A stretch of DNA of 64,000 nucleotides, from positions 58,982-122,981 of the forward strand of contig RAZE01000013.1 of the NCBI GenBank assembly GCA_003611955.1, read 5' to 3'. The stretch comes from a bacterium 1XD8-76. GTDB taxonomy: Bacteria > Bacillota > Clostridia > Lachnospirales > Lachnospiraceae. Numbering within the stretch: the first letter of the stretch is position 1; every line of letters starts with the position of its first letter. The position numbers were made by a program, and so were the translations under genes. Below, piece after piece: positions 1 through 8,264 of the stretch. The notes under the pieces are model-generated. The model saw only the letters and a list, made by a program, of their open reading frames with translations, searched no databases and had not been told where the DNA came from.

Positions 1-1
1 G

Positions 2-88
2 GCGGGTAACAGCATACCGGTAACGATATTTGAAAGCATATTCAGAAAAATTATTTTAGGACAGACGAACGAAAGCGGGGGCGATTAA
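2..88 (+). CDS. C-terminal end of a DNA cytosine-5 methyltransferase (partial)
   Basis: The frame is open from the window edge to a TAA at 86-88, giving 28 residues that begin AGNSIPV. The tail 'GNSIPV...IF..I' is the conserved C-terminal motif of Dcm-type C5 methyltransferases, where the Asn-Ser turn packs against the catalytic domain. Only the end is visible, so activity and target sequence cannot be judged. The next gene starts at the base after the stop, so it belongs to the early phage operon. It is the first of several DNA-modification genes here. Confidence 0.6.
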   Translation, partial: AGNSIPVTIFESIFRKIILGQTNESGGD

Positions 89-418
89 ATGGTATTGAAT
101 TATAACAAAATGCCGGAACCGGCAGTAAGATTGACAGATGAAAAGTTGATAAACCAAATTTACGATACGATGACAGACTTTTTCACATTCTGCATTTTAG
201 AGCATGAGAGTAGGCAAGTATTTTACGAAAAGGACAACATTTATAGCGGCACATTTAAAATTCGTATCTTTTGGATCAATAAGGAAAAGGGGTTAGGGTA
301 CGGCATCGCGGAGGACTGGAAAGCCGGAAAGATACAAGTATACCGGTTTGGAACCGCCGAGAACTGGCAGACCTTTAAAAACAGTTTTGCGGCACAGATG
401 CGCGGTGACAATTCATAG
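89..418 (+). CDS. Hypothetical phage early protein, 109 aa
   Basis: I do not recognise this family. The ATG directly follows the preceding TAA, which suggests translational coupling. The protein is soluble, aromatic-rich, with mixed charge and no signal peptide, membrane segment or cysteine cluster. It sits between two genes probably connected with modification (C5 methylase, radical SAM), but nothing in it shows a role. GC and codon use match the rest of the phage. Confidence 0.6.
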   Translation: MVLNYNKMPEPAVRLTDEKLINQIYDTMTDFFTFCILEHESRQVFYEKDNIYSGTFKIRIFWINKEKGLGYGIAEDWKAGKIQVYRFGTAENWQTFKNSFAAQMRGDNS

Positions 419-429
419 AGGGGCAAATA

Positions 430-1353
430 ATGAAGGTAGAACTTATAGACGTGGACGGTCACAATTTCCCAAATTTGCCACTTATGAAAATATCAGCATA
501 CCACAAAACAAAGGGCGATAGTGTAAGATGGCACAATCCGTTGACCGCATGGACAGATCCTCCGGATCGGGTATACATGAGTAAGGTTTTTACATTCACA
601 CCGGAATACGAATACCCAATAAATGCAGCAGAGATCATAAAAGGCGGCACCGGCTATAACTACCCAAACGGCGGCGAACCATTGCCGGAAGAAATAGAAC
701 ATATTTACCCAGACTATGGATTATACGGAATTACAAACACCGCATACGGATTTTTAACAAGAGGTTGTCCGCGAAATTGTGATTTCTGCATCGTAGGGAA
801 GAAAGAAGGGCTATGCAGCAGGAAAGTGGCAGATTTGCGGGAGTTTTGGAAAGACCAAAAAGAAATTAAGCTATTGGATCCCAATATTTTAGCGGCGAGG
901 GAACACAAGGAACTATTAGAACAGCTTGCATCATCGGGCGCGTGGGTAGATTTTACGCAGGGTTTAGATGCAAGGCTTTTGACAGAGGAAAACATAGAGA
1001 TCATAAAGCGGATCAAGCTGAAAATGGTACATTTCGCATGGGATAACATAGCAGATGAAAAATTGATTGTACCAAAGCTGCAATTATTTAAAGAGAAAAC
1101 CGGAATAGACAAGCGGAAATGTACGGTTTATGTGCTGACAAATTTTAATAGTACACTGCAGGAAGATTTGCACCGGATTTATAAAATACGCGATTTAGGA
1201 ATGGCACCGTTTGTAATGGTTTATGAGAAACAGACGGCACCAAAGGAAATAAAGGATCTGCAAAGGTGGGTAAACAACCGCATTATTTGGTATAGCACAG
1301 AAAAGTTTGAGGATTACAGTGGCGACACAAAGACAAGGAGGCAAGGAAAATAA
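430..1353 (+). CDS. Radical SAM family phage protein
   Basis: The 307-residue protein contains CPRNCDFC at about residues 113-120, the CxxxCxxC cluster that binds the 4Fe-4S centre and S-adenosylmethionine in radical SAM enzymes. Later stretches such as 'FTQGLDARLL' (about 177-186) and 'VYVLTNFN' fit strands of the radical SAM TIM barrel. The N-terminal 100 residues are less typical. Its stop overlaps the start of the Dam-like gene, and a C5 methylase lies just upstream, so a role in modifying DNA or a nucleotide is reasonable but inferred; the substrate is unknown. Confidence 0.75.
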   Translation: MKVELIDVDGHNFPNLPLMKISAYHKTKGDSVRWHNPLTAWTDPPDRVYMSKVFTFTPEYEYPINAAEIIKGGTGYNYPNGGEPLPEEIEHIYPDYGLYGITNTAYGFLTRGCPRNCDFCIVGKKEGLCSRKVADLREFWKDQKEIKLLDPNILAAREHKELLEQLASSGAWVDFTQGLDARLLTEENIEIIKRIKLKMVHFAWDNIADEKLIVPKLQLFKEKTGIDKRKCTVYVLTNFNSTLQEDLHRIYKIRDLGMAPFVMVYEKQTAPKEIKDLQRWVNNRIIWYSTEKFEDYSGDTKTRRQGK

Positions 1354-1839
1354 TGGATAAAGTACACTTTAGCACCGGAAAGGACGATTGGGGAACACCG
1401 CAGGATCTTTTCGATGCACTCAACAAAGAATTTGGTTTTACATTGGATCCATGTGCCGATGATAATAACCACAAATGCGCCAAGTATTACACGGTGGAGC
1501 AGGACGGTTTGGCGCAATCATGGGCGGGCGAAACGGTATTTTGCAACCCGCCGTATAGCCGGAAAACAAAATCAAATGCCGGTCAAATTGCATGGGTGGA
1601 AAAATGCTATAAAGAGGCGCAGGGGGGGGATCATCGTGGTTATGTTGATACCCGCCCGCACAGATACAAAAATGTTTCACGATTTCATTTTAGGCAAAGC
1701 AGAAATACGGTTTATCAAAGGGCGGCTTAATTTTGAGGTAGACGGAGAGAAAAGCAAGGATCCGGCACCGTTCCCAAGTATGATCGTAGTATTCAGAGGC
1801 GGGCAACCCACAAATGAAGTAAAGAGTATAACGGCATAG
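1353..1839 (+). pseudogene. Phage Dam-type DNA N6-adenine methyltransferase, split by a frameshift at a G8 tract
   Basis: The first frame (1353 to about 1625) reads 'WGTPQDLFDALN', 'LDPCAD' and the catalytic 'NPPY', all typical of the phage Dam family that methylates adenine N6. After G8 at 1622-1629 this frame runs into unrelated sequence and stops at 1730. The expected C-terminal half ('VVMLIPARTDT', 'RFIKGRLNF', 'PFPSMIVVF') continues in the next frame to 1839. One G fewer would restore one protein of about 161 aa. This is either phase variation by slippage, a real inactivation, or a sequencing error; the sequence alone cannot decide. Confidence 0.8.
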
Positions 1840-1853
1840 CGGAGGGGTATACG

Positions 1854-2135
1854 GTGGAACTTTTGACACGCGAAATAGCTAATACATACAGAGATAGAGC
1901 GAAAGCCCTGCCGTATAACGGTATGCAGGACATAGGGGAGCGCAGGGCATTGCGGATAGAGTTGCAGGAGCGATGCGGCGTAACGGAATTAGAGGCAATC
2001 AATATTATAAACGGTTTCCACATTGATATTTATTGCATGAAATATCTGATAAAGGCGCGAGAGGCGGCAGAGGGAACACAGGAACCGGCAAAGAAAAAGC
2101 GGCGCAAGCAGTACGACAGAAGGGAATTTTATTAA
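1854..2135 (+). CDS. Hypothetical protein, 93 aa
   Basis: A GTG start is supported by GGAGGGG at 1841-1847. The protein is helical and charged and ends in a very basic Lys/Arg-rich tail, which suggests nucleic-acid contact. No domain is recognised. It lies between the broken Dam gene and an HNH-like protein in the early operon. Confidence 0.6.
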   Translation: MELLTREIANTYRDRAKALPYNGMQDIGERRALRIELQERCGVTELEAINIINGFHIDIYCMKYLIKAREAAEGTQEPAKKKRRKQYDRREFY

Positions 2136-2156
2136 AAAGCAGAAAGGCGGCAGATT

Positions 2157-2453
2157 ATGGGAAAAACAAAAAGCATTGTAACAGAGCATGAAAAAATGTG
2201 TTTCTTTTGCGGCAGACCGGCAGAGTGCGAGCATCATTTATTATTCGGCAGCGGCATTAGAGAATTGGCAGAGCAGGACGGCTTGAAAGTACCCGCCTGC
2301 AATAACTGTCATAACATGGGCAGGACAACCGAGCGCGTACATGATAACCCTATGGCTGAAAAGCTGTCAAAGATTTTAGGGCAGGCGGTGTATGAGGCGA
2401 AGATCGGCAGCAGGGAGGAGTTTCGGGCGCGTTATGGCAAGTCTTATTTGTAG
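2157..2453 (+). CDS. Small zinc-finger, HNH-like protein
   Basis: The 98-residue protein has CFFC near residue 15, a 'CEHH' pair, and CNNC about 25 residues later. This layout is that of the ββα-metal/HNH nuclease fold with a structural zinc site, as in small phage recombination nucleases. Cutting activity is inferred from the motif only. It lies in the replication and recombination part of the phage, just ahead of ssb. An alternative is a zinc protein that binds DNA without cutting. Confidence 0.55.
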   Translation: MGKTKSIVTEHEKMCFFCGRPAECEHHLLFGSGIRELAEQDGLKVPACNNCHNMGRTTERVHDNPMAEKLSKILGQAVYEAKIGSREEFRARYGKSYL

Positions 2454-2463
2454 GGGGCATGGT

Positions 2464-2760
2464 ATGGCTATGACAGAGATCATAAAGCAGCTTGAAAAAG
2501 AGATTTTGCAGCAGCGGGAAGATGAACAGAGGATCCTAAACGAGATCGCGGCGGTAGCATCTTTAGATTTCGCACAGCGGGCAGCAGGCGTATTGGATCC
2601 GAAAAAGCACTTTTACGGTTTCGAGGCGTATTTGATATTGCTTGACAATCTGGAAGTGCTGTTATATGCGGGTATGCCCGATGATTTGGCACTTGAAAGC
2701 GTACAGTGTGGGTATGATGCAGAAACAATTTTAGCAATGTGGAGGTTATCGAAAGTATGA
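2464..2760 (+). CDS. Hypothetical protein, 98 aa
   Basis: The ATG at 2464 was preferred over an upstream start inside the previous gene because AGGGGG lies just before it. The N-terminal half is a charged helix or coiled coil; no known domain is seen. Its stop overlaps the ssb start (ATGA), so the two are translationally coupled, which hints at a role in replication but does not prove it. Confidence 0.6.
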   Translation: MAMTEIIKQLEKEILQQREDEQRILNEIAAVASLDFAQRAAGVLDPKKHFYGFEAYLILLDNLEVLLYAGMPDDLALESVQCGYDAETILAMWRLSKV

Positions 2761-3152
2761 ATAAATGTCATTTCATGGGGCGATTGGTACGCGATCCCGA
2801 AATTCGTTACACACAAAGCGATCAGCCGGTGCCGGTAGCGCATTACACTTTAGCGATTGATCGTAGGATAAAGCGGCAGGGTGAGCCTTCGGCAGATTTT
2901 TTAGACTTTGTTGCATACGGAAAAGCGGCAGAGTTTACAGAAAAGTATTTAAAGAAAGGCATTAAAGTTGTGGTAACGGCGCGTTGCCAACGCCGCAATT
3001 ATGAAAAGGACGGCAGGAAAATCTATGTAATTGAATTTATCATAGAGGATCAAGAGTTTGCGGAAAGCAAGCGGGCAGCAGAGGGCGAACCGGAAAGCAA
3101 TGATTTTATGCAGATACCGGACGGCGAGCAGGACGAATTGCCATTTAATTAA
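2757..3152 (+). CDS. ssb: Single-stranded DNA-binding protein
   Basis: The sequence opens with 'MNKCHFMGRLVRDPEIRYT', the OB-fold signature of bacterial and phage SSB, continues with 'DFVAYGKAAEF..KYLKKG', and ends in the acidic tip DELPFN used to recruit repair and replication partners. At 131 aa from this start it is the usual size. The ATG at 2757, overlapping the previous stop, is preferred to one 18 bases upstream. It would coat single-stranded DNA during phage replication and recombination. Confidence 0.92.
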   Translation: MNKCHFMGRLVRDPEIRYTQSDQPVPVAHYTLAIDRRIKRQGEPSADFLDFVAYGKAAEFTEKYLKKGIKVVVTARCQRRNYEKDGRKIYVIEFIIEDQEFAESKRAAEGEPESNDFMQIPDGEQDELPFN

Positions 3153-3172
3153 AATTCAAGGAGGTTAAGCAA

Positions 3173-3955
3173 ATGCAAACAATTTCGATCATCAGCTTAA
3201 AAGGCGGCGTGGCAAAGACCACAACGGCGGTAAACATGGCGTACATACTGGCAGCAGTACACAAAAAGAAAGTGCTTGTTATCGACAATGACAAGCAGGG
3301 TAACGCCTCTAAAGCGTTTGACCGGTACGACACCGAGGACGAGAACACCATAGCGCGGGCAATGTTGGAAAGAAATTTTGACGTTTCCGAGATTATCAAG
3401 AAAACAAATTACGAGGGCATCGACATTATAACCGCAAACATGGATCTACTGGAGGCGAACCTTAAAACCGTAGTAGACGCGGGCAGGCAGCAACAGACGC
3501 GATTTAAAAAGGCACTGGCAGCAGTTAGCGGCAATTATGATTTCTGCATCATCGACAACGCGCCGGATATTAACATGAGTATCATTAACGCGCTTGTAAT
3601 GACGAATGATGTGATTATGCCGATCTTTATGGATCAGTATTCATTTGACGGCTTAAATATTCTGTTAGAGCAGATCGCGCAGGTGCAGGAAGATTTTAAC
3701 GGAACACTAAATTTTGCCGGTTGCCTTGTGACACAGTACCAAAACAACGATGTGAATAATTTGAACATTGAAAAGCTGCAAGCGCGGGGGTTGCCGATGT
3801 ACGCGCAGAGGATCCGCAGAACGGAAAAGAAAGTAAGCGAAAGCACATTTGCGAAAATGCCGCTTGTGGAATATTCGGTAAGATGCGGAGCGGCGCAGGA
3901 TTATAAAAAGTTTGTCGTAGAGTATTTAGGGGGTGCGGATTATGCAGATGCTTAA
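3173..3955 (+). CDS. parA: ParA-family partition ATPase
   Basis: The 260-residue protein has the deviant Walker A 'KGGVAKTTT' at residues 10-18, 'VLVIDNDKQGNAS' (Walker A' region) and 'DFCIIDNAPD' (Walker B), the standard ParA/Soj set. Such proteins form ATP-dependent gradients on the nucleoid that move ParB-parS complexes. AAGGAGG precedes the ATG. A parB follows 250 bases downstream, so this is a complete partition pair, unusual for a phage that also carries integration machinery. Confidence 0.9.
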   Translation: MQTISIISLKGGVAKTTTAVNMAYILAAVHKKKVLVIDNDKQGNASKAFDRYDTEDENTIARAMLERNFDVSEIIKKTNYEGIDIITANMDLLEANLKTVVDAGRQQQTRFKKALAAVSGNYDFCIIDNAPDINMSIINALVMTNDVIMPIFMDQYSFDGLNILLEQIAQVQEDFNGTLNFAGCLVTQYQNNDVNNLNIEKLQARGLPMYAQRIRRTEKKVSESTFAKMPLVEYSVRCGAAQDYKKFVVEYLGGADYADA

Positions 3956-4151
3956 ATTTAAAGCCAAATGCCCTTATGAGATAGGCGATCGAGTACGGTT
4001 TGAAAAGGGCGGCGAAATGCAGGTAATGGAAATTACGGATATTATCACGCAGATCAGCGCAAAGACCGGACATATTAAATTTATTTTGGAGTTGGGCGGT
4101 TGGTATAAATTAGATACCGATTTACACGCGGTAGATGTGCCGCGCACTTAG
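3942..4151 (+). CDS. Hypothetical protein between parA and parB, 69 aa
   Basis: The ATG at 3942 follows TAGGGGG with good spacing and overlaps the end of parA. The short β-rich protein has phrases such as 'YEIGDRVRFEKGG' reminiscent of small barrel (KOW/SH3-like) domains. Function unknown. Its position in the par operon could mean a partition or regulatory accessory. Confidence 0.55.
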   Translation: MQMLKFKAKCPYEIGDRVRFEKGGEMQVMEITDIITQISAKTGHIKFILELGGWYKLDTDLHAVDVPRT

Positions 4152-4165
4152 TAAATACTGGACGA

Positions 4166-4182
4166 GTACCCAAATAGGGTAC
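4166..4182. repeat. Inverted repeat ahead of parB, candidate parS or operator
   Basis: GTACCC, a 5-base spacer AAATA, then GGGTAC, lying 19 bases before the parB start and immediately upstream of its ribosome site. Perfect 6-base arms next to a partition gene could be a ParB-binding site, an autoregulatory operator or a small RNA hairpin. It is short and could be chance. Confidence 0.35.
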
Positions 4183-4200
4183 AAGGCAAAGGAGGCAATC

Positions 4201-5679
4201 ATGGCTTTTGATATGAGAAATTTTTTAAATGCCGAAAGCAAGAAAGATATTAACAGCGATTGGAAACCGGTCAAGGTAAATGTAAGGAAATTAAGACCGG
4301 CACCGGATAAGAAAAACTTTTATCACGCAGAGGACAAGGAAATTAAGGACATTGCGGAAAGTATAGAGTTAATCGGTTTGCAGCAGTACCCAGTGATTAA
4401 GCCGGTAGAGGGTACGGACGAATACGAGGTTATAGCCGGACACAAACGGCGGCTTGCGATTTTGCGGTTACTGGACGAAGGCAAAACTGAATATGAAATG
4501 ATCCCTTGCAAGATAGAAACGCCGGACGACATAAAAAATGAGTTGATTTTAATTTTCACAAACTCAACGCAGCGGGAAAGAACGGACTATGAAAAGATGC
4601 GGGAAATTGAGCGGGTGCGGGAACTTTTAACCGAGTATCAGAAAACCCATGAATTGACCGGACGGCGGCAAAATATTATTGCCGAGATTTTGGGAACCAA
4701 CAAAACCAAAGTAGGAACACTGGATAACATCAACAATAATCTGATCGCGCCGTTTATGGAAGAATTTGCAGCGGGGAAAATCAGCACAAGCGCAGCGAAT
4801 GAGATCGCCGGTTTGGAGCCGGACGCGCAGCAGGCACTATACGAAACATACAAGGCAACCGGATCACTGATCGCAAAGGACGCGAAAGCCCTTAAAGAAG
4901 TATTTCCCGATGATTTACCGGAAGAACTGAAGGCAGAGGTAAGGCAGTACGCGGCAGAAACTGGCATCAGCTTAGAAGATGCAGCAGGCGTTATAACAGA
5001 ACGCCACAAGAGAGCGCGGGAAACGCCGCAGGAGCCGCCGAAAGAGGCAGAGGCGATAGAAAACACGCCGGAGCCGGAAAAAGGGCAGGAAACGGCGCAG
5101 GACGCGCCGGAAAGTGGCTTTATGAATGAGCCGGAAACCAAAGTAACCTATAACGCGCCCATGCCGGACAATACAGACCGTAAAAGCCTTATCATTAACG
5201 GCAAAATCAATATGCACAAGGAATATAACGGCATGGCGGTTAATTATTTCATGGGCGCGGTGATCGGTTCGGATCTTTTCGGCGTGGAGTTTTGGCAGGG
5301 GTGGAAAAAGTGCGTTACTGAAAATTACGAAAACCCGAAAGAATTATACATAGCAGATTATGCCGGAACCGCAACCACATACACCGTACAGACCGACACA
5401 ACCGAGAAATGCAAGGCGGTTTTAACTAACACCGGTTTAGAAGTTTTGCGAGAGGCAGCAGGGCAAACGGCGGTTATCAGCTATGAAGAACTGGCAGAAC
5501 TGATCGACATTATGATCTATACGAAAGTAATTGAGATTAAAACCATTGAAAGCGACTTGAAGTATTGGGCGGCGTGTACTGTTAAGGAGTTGGCACCGGT
5601 AAGCAATTATTTAACCGAAAATGAAATTTATATGTTGCAGGATCTTATGATGCGCTGCAAGGAGAGGGCAGGAAAATGA
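4201..5679 (+). CDS. parB: ParB-like partition / nuclease-fold protein with long C-terminal extension
   Basis: From the ATG at 4201 (AGGAGG just upstream) the protein has 492 residues. The N-terminal 110 residues match the ParB/Srx fold: 'VRKLRPAPDKKNFY', 'IAESIELIGLQQYPVI', 'YEVIAGHKRRLAIL'. A helix-turn-helix region follows ('RQNIIAEILGTNKTKVGTL'), then an acidic, proline-rich linker (about 275-325), then a roughly 150-residue C-terminal domain I cannot assign. With ParA it would segregate a replicon; binding site unknown. Its stop overlaps the next start. Confidence 0.8.
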   Translation: MAFDMRNFLNAESKKDINSDWKPVKVNVRKLRPAPDKKNFYHAEDKEIKDIAESIELIGLQQYPVIKPVEGTDEYEVIAGHKRRLAILRLLDEGKTEYEMIPCKIETPDDIKNELILIFTNSTQRERTDYEKMREIERVRELLTEYQKTHELTGRRQNIIAEILGTNKTKVGTLDNINNNLIAPFMEEFAAGKISTSAANEIAGLEPDAQQALYETYKATGSLIAKDAKALKEVFPDDLPEELKAEVRQYAAETGISLEDAAGVITERHKRARETPQEPPKEAEAIENTPEPEKGQETAQDAPESGFMNEPETKVTYNAPMPDNTDRKSLIINGKINMHKEYNGMAVNYFMGAVIGSDLFGVEFWQGWKKCVTENYENPKELYIADYAGTATTYTVQTDTTEKCKAVLTNTGLEVLREAAGQTAVISYEELAELIDIMIYTKVIEIKTIESDLKYWAACTVKELAPVSNYLTENEIYMLQDLMMRCKERAGK

Positions 5680-6041
5680 GCGTATGGCATAGAGGAGGGG
5701 CGGCGGGCTTTATCCCTGCTGCCCGAAAAGAAAATAAATTAGCTTATATATGCAGCCCATACAGAGGCAACGCATACAAGCGGATCCGCAACATTGCATA
5801 CGCAAGGCATATAACCCGCGTAGCGTTGGAATTGGGCTATACACCGATTGCCACGCACTTATATTTACCGCAGATATTAAACGATGATATACCAGCGCAG
5901 CGGCGGCGCGGCTTGAAAGCCGGTAAAGACATTCTGAACACCTGCGGAACAATCATTATAGGCGCAAAATACGGTATCAGCGAGGGCATGGCATCAGAGA
6001 TAGAGGCGGCAACCGGAAAAGATACCATTATCATAATTTAG
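5676..6041 (+). CDS. DUF4406-like (nucleoside deoxyribosyltransferase fold) protein
   Basis: 'AYICSPYRG' and the end 'GAKYGISEGMASEIEAA' match DUF4406-like proteins related to nucleoside 2-deoxyribosyltransferases, which act on nucleotides or N-glycosidic bonds. The ATG overlaps the parB stop. It may act in nucleotide salvage or modification for the phage; the substrate is unknown. Confidence 0.65.
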   Translation: MSVWHRGGAAGFIPAARKENKLAYICSPYRGNAYKRIRNIAYARHITRVALELGYTPIATHLYLPQILNDDIPAQRRRGLKAGKDILNTCGTIIIGAKYGISEGMASEIEAATGKDTIIII

Positions 6042-6051
6042 GGGGGGCAGA

Positions 6052-6381
6052 ATGGGGAAAAGGCAAATAACCGCAACAATTCCATATTTTTACGAGGAAC
6101 ATATTGAGAACGAGAAAAGAGTGATAAAAAGGAAACTGATTTATGAAATAGCCGAGGAACTGGAAGAAAATAAAAAATATGCTATTGAAATAAAAACGGT
6201 TATCGAGGACGAGTGTTGCGTAGGGGGTTATAAAATCACAGTAAGCGCAGAAATAACAGAGATACAGCAAATAGAAGTTGAATTTATACCGCAGCGGAAA
6301 ACATTACAACCGGCACCAAAGGCAAAAAAGAGTATATTGCAAAAAGTAAAAGAGTTTTTCAGAAGGGAGGGTAGCTTATGA
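6052..6381 (+). CDS. Hypothetical protein, 109 aa
   Basis: Translation starts just after a G7 tract (6041-6047) that serves as the ribosome-binding region. The protein is rich in Glu, Lys and Ile, probably β-rich, with a basic Lys/Arg C-terminus. No family recognised. Its end overlaps the DUF3850 start. Confidence 0.55.
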   Translation: MGKRQITATIPYFYEEHIENEKRVIKRKLIYEIAEELEENKKYAIEIKTVIEDECCVGGYKITVSAEITEIQQIEVEFIPQRKTLQPAPKAKKSILQKVKEFFRREGSL

Positions 6382-6683
6382 TCCATGCACTGAAAACAGA
6401 ACCGGCATATTTTGAGGCATCGGCAGCAGGCATAAAAGGGTTTGAGGTAAGAAAGAATGATCGCCCATATAGCCCCGGCGATTATGTGGCATTGAATGAA
6501 TGGAACGGCGAGCGTTACACCGGAAAATGCACGTTGCATAAAATTGTTTATATTCTGTCTGATCCGGAATATTGCAAAGAAGGTTATATAATTTTAGGGT
6601 TGGAACCATGCGCGATCAGAACGCGGGGAGAAATGCAGGAACCTATTCCATGCAATAGAGGGGTGCCGGTATATGAAAGATAA
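6378..6683 (+). CDS. DUF3850 (ASCH/PUA-like) protein
   Basis: 'HALKTEPAYFEA', 'KGFEVRKNDRPYSPGDYVAL' and 'GYIILGLEP' match DUF3850, a phage family of the ASCH/PUA-like superfamily thought to bind RNA or modified nucleic acid. Full length at 101 aa. The ATG overlaps the preceding stop. Exact role unknown. Confidence 0.75.
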   Translation: MIHALKTEPAYFEASAAGIKGFEVRKNDRPYSPGDYVALNEWNGERYTGKCTLHKIVYILSDPEYCKEGYIILGLEPCAIRTRGEMQEPIPCNRGVPVYER

Positions 6684-6879
6684 TAAAGCAGAGGGGAGCC
6701 TGCGGGAATTGTTAAAGGGAGATCCGGAGCTGAAAGTAGCATTTAAAGAAACCATAGAGGAAATGCAAAAACCGGAAAACATAGAAAAAGCAGCAAATTC
6801 CATAAGCGGCGTTATGGCAGCAGTACAAAGAAAAATTAAGGAATTAAAGGAGGACAGCGACAAATGGCAAAAGGTTTAA
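6673..6879 (+). CDS. Hypothetical small acidic-helical protein, 68 aa
   Basis: GAGGGGTG precedes the ATG, which overlaps the end of the previous gene. The peptide is almost all helix-forming, charged residues. No family recognised. It overlaps the next gene by 16 bases, as expected inside a compact phage operon. Confidence 0.5.
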   Translation: MKDNKAEGSLRELLKGDPELKVAFKETIEEMQKPENIEKAANSISGVMAAVQRKIKELKEDSDKWQKV

Positions 6880-7112
6880 AGCTGAACAGAGAACAGTATA
6901 AAGGGGTTAAGCGCATGGATCATAAGCAAATGGAAGATTTCATTTGCAATATGTATAACGAGGGTTACGCAGACGGCAAGGCAGCAGCAGAGCCGAGGAT
7001 CAAGCCCTCCGACATTGCAACGGTTTTAGTTGAGATTAGAGGCGTAGGCACGAAGAAAGCCGCCGAGATCATGGCGGCAATAAACAAATTATATGATAAG
7101 GGAGCGGAATAA
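6864..7112 (+). CDS. Small helix-hairpin-helix-like protein, 82 aa
   Basis: The C-terminal part 'VEIRGVGTKKAAEIMAAI' resembles a helix-hairpin-helix DNA-binding motif (GxG between helices). AAGGAGG precedes the start. Likely a non-specific DNA-binding accessory; this is inferred from the motif alone. Confidence 0.55.
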   Translation: MAKGLKLNREQYKGVKRMDHKQMEDFICNMYNEGYADGKAAAEPRIKPSDIATVLVEIRGVGTKKAAEIMAAINKLYDKGAE

Positions 7113-7267
7113 TGAGAAAAAGGCATATAACGGCAGAATGGAAAGTAAAGCAGGGTGCGGGCGGTTGGGCGATAGGATATTTTGTATGTAGTAATTGCGG
7201 GTATAAATCGGGAGAAGATGCGCCGGTATGCCCGCAATGCAAAGCAAACATGAAAAAGATTAAATGA
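7112..7267 (+). CDS. Zinc-ribbon small protein, 51 aa
   Basis: This short frame starts on the last base of the previous gene. It has CSNC at about residues 28-31 and CPQC at about 41-44, a classic two-knuckle zinc ribbon, with an aromatic N-terminal half and a Lys-rich tail. Many small phage proteins of this kind bind nucleic acids or RNA polymerase; the actual role is unknown. Confidence 0.65.
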   Translation: MRKRHITAEWKVKQGAGGWAIGYFVCSNCGYKSGEDAPVCPQCKANMKKIK

Positions 7268-7284
7268 TATTAAGGAGGCGTTGC

Positions 7285-7725
7285 ATGATGTTATATGAGC
7301 AGGTGGAGAAAAGGGAAAAAGAGGCTTGCGGGGGGGGAGTTACGACAGTAACCGGCAGTTGTAAATTTTGCGGGCAAGTGGCAACGCGCAAAGCATTAGA
7401 GGAATGGAGCGGGGAGGAAATAGACGAACTGGCAACCGAAACTTGCGAATGTGTGGACGCGCGGATCTATGCACACAAAAAAGGACAGAAAGAAAGAGCC
7501 AATGCCCGCATTGATTTGTTATTCGGCAAAGACAATAAAAGTGTTACGGTTCCCGATGCAGCAGTAGACCTGCTGCATAAAGCCGTTTATCCGGTATGTG
7601 AAGGTTTTATACAAAGTATGACCGTAGACATTGGAAACGGCGTTAAGGGAAAGATCAATATTACATCAAAGGGAATTATTAAGGTAGCACGTACAAAGAC
7701 AGATACAAGCACATACGAGGCATAG
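7285..7725 (+). CDS. Hypothetical zinc-binding early protein, about 146 aa
   Basis: AAGGAGG at 7272-7278 supports the ATG at 7285 (a second ATG follows directly). An N-terminal 'GSCKFCGQ' and a later 'CEC' suggest a metal site. The N-terminus contains an in-frame G8 tract (7330-7337) coding for three glycines, so slippage there would switch the gene off. No family assigned. Confidence 0.55.
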   Translation: MMLYEQVEKREKEACGGGVTTVTGSCKFCGQVATRKALEEWSGEEIDELATETCECVDARIYAHKKGQKERANARIDLLFGKDNKSVTVPDAAVDLLHKAVYPVCEGFIQSMTVDIGNGVKGKINITSKGIIKVARTKTDTSTYEA

Positions 7726-7736
7726 GGGGCGTTAAA

Positions 7737-8264
7737 ATGCGGAAGGGCAGGATAATCTGCATAGACATTGAAACAACCGGATTAGACCGCATAGAGGACG
7801 AGATCCTGCAAGTGGCAATCATAAACGGCAGAGGGAGAACGCTTTATAATTCCTACATCAGACCGAACACAAAAAGAACGTGGCAGCAGGCAGAGGCGAT
7901 CAATAAAATTAACTGGCAGGCGGTAAAAGATGCGCCGACAATCCGGCACGAGAAAAGAAAGATTGAAAGAATATTAAAAAGAGCCGGTTTGATCGTTGGT
8001 TACAATCTGAAAGCGTTTGATTTGCCGTTTATGGCAGCAAAAGGCATCAACACAGCAGTAAAGGCGCAAATATGCGATGTGATGTTAGAATTTGCGCCGG
8101 TGGCGGGAGAATGGGATCGGGAGCGCGGAGGCTACAAATGGAAGTCATTAAGATTTTGCGCCGATTGGTACGGCTACACAAATTATAAGCCGCATGATGC
8201 GCTTGAAGATGTGCGGGCAACGCTGCATTGCTATTATGCGATGCGGAAGGGAGGCAGGCGATGA
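7737..8264 (+). CDS. DnaQ-like 3'-5' exonuclease
   Basis: The 175-residue protein has the DEDDh exonuclease motifs: ExoI 'IDIETTGLD' near residue 9, ExoII 'VGYNLKAFDLPF' near 87 and ExoIII 'HDALEDVRAT' near 155. These residues bind two metal ions and cut nucleotides from 3' ends. It is a stand-alone domain like phage proofreading or recombination exonucleases. Its stop overlaps the next ATG. Confidence 0.88.
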   Translation: MRKGRIICIDIETTGLDRIEDEILQVAIINGRGRTLYNSYIRPNTKRTWQQAEAINKINWQAVKDAPTIRHEKRKIERILKRAGLIVGYNLKAFDLPFMAAKGINTAVKAQICDVMLEFAPVAGEWDRERGGYKWKSLRFCADWYGYTNYKPHDALEDVRATLHCYYAMRKGGRR

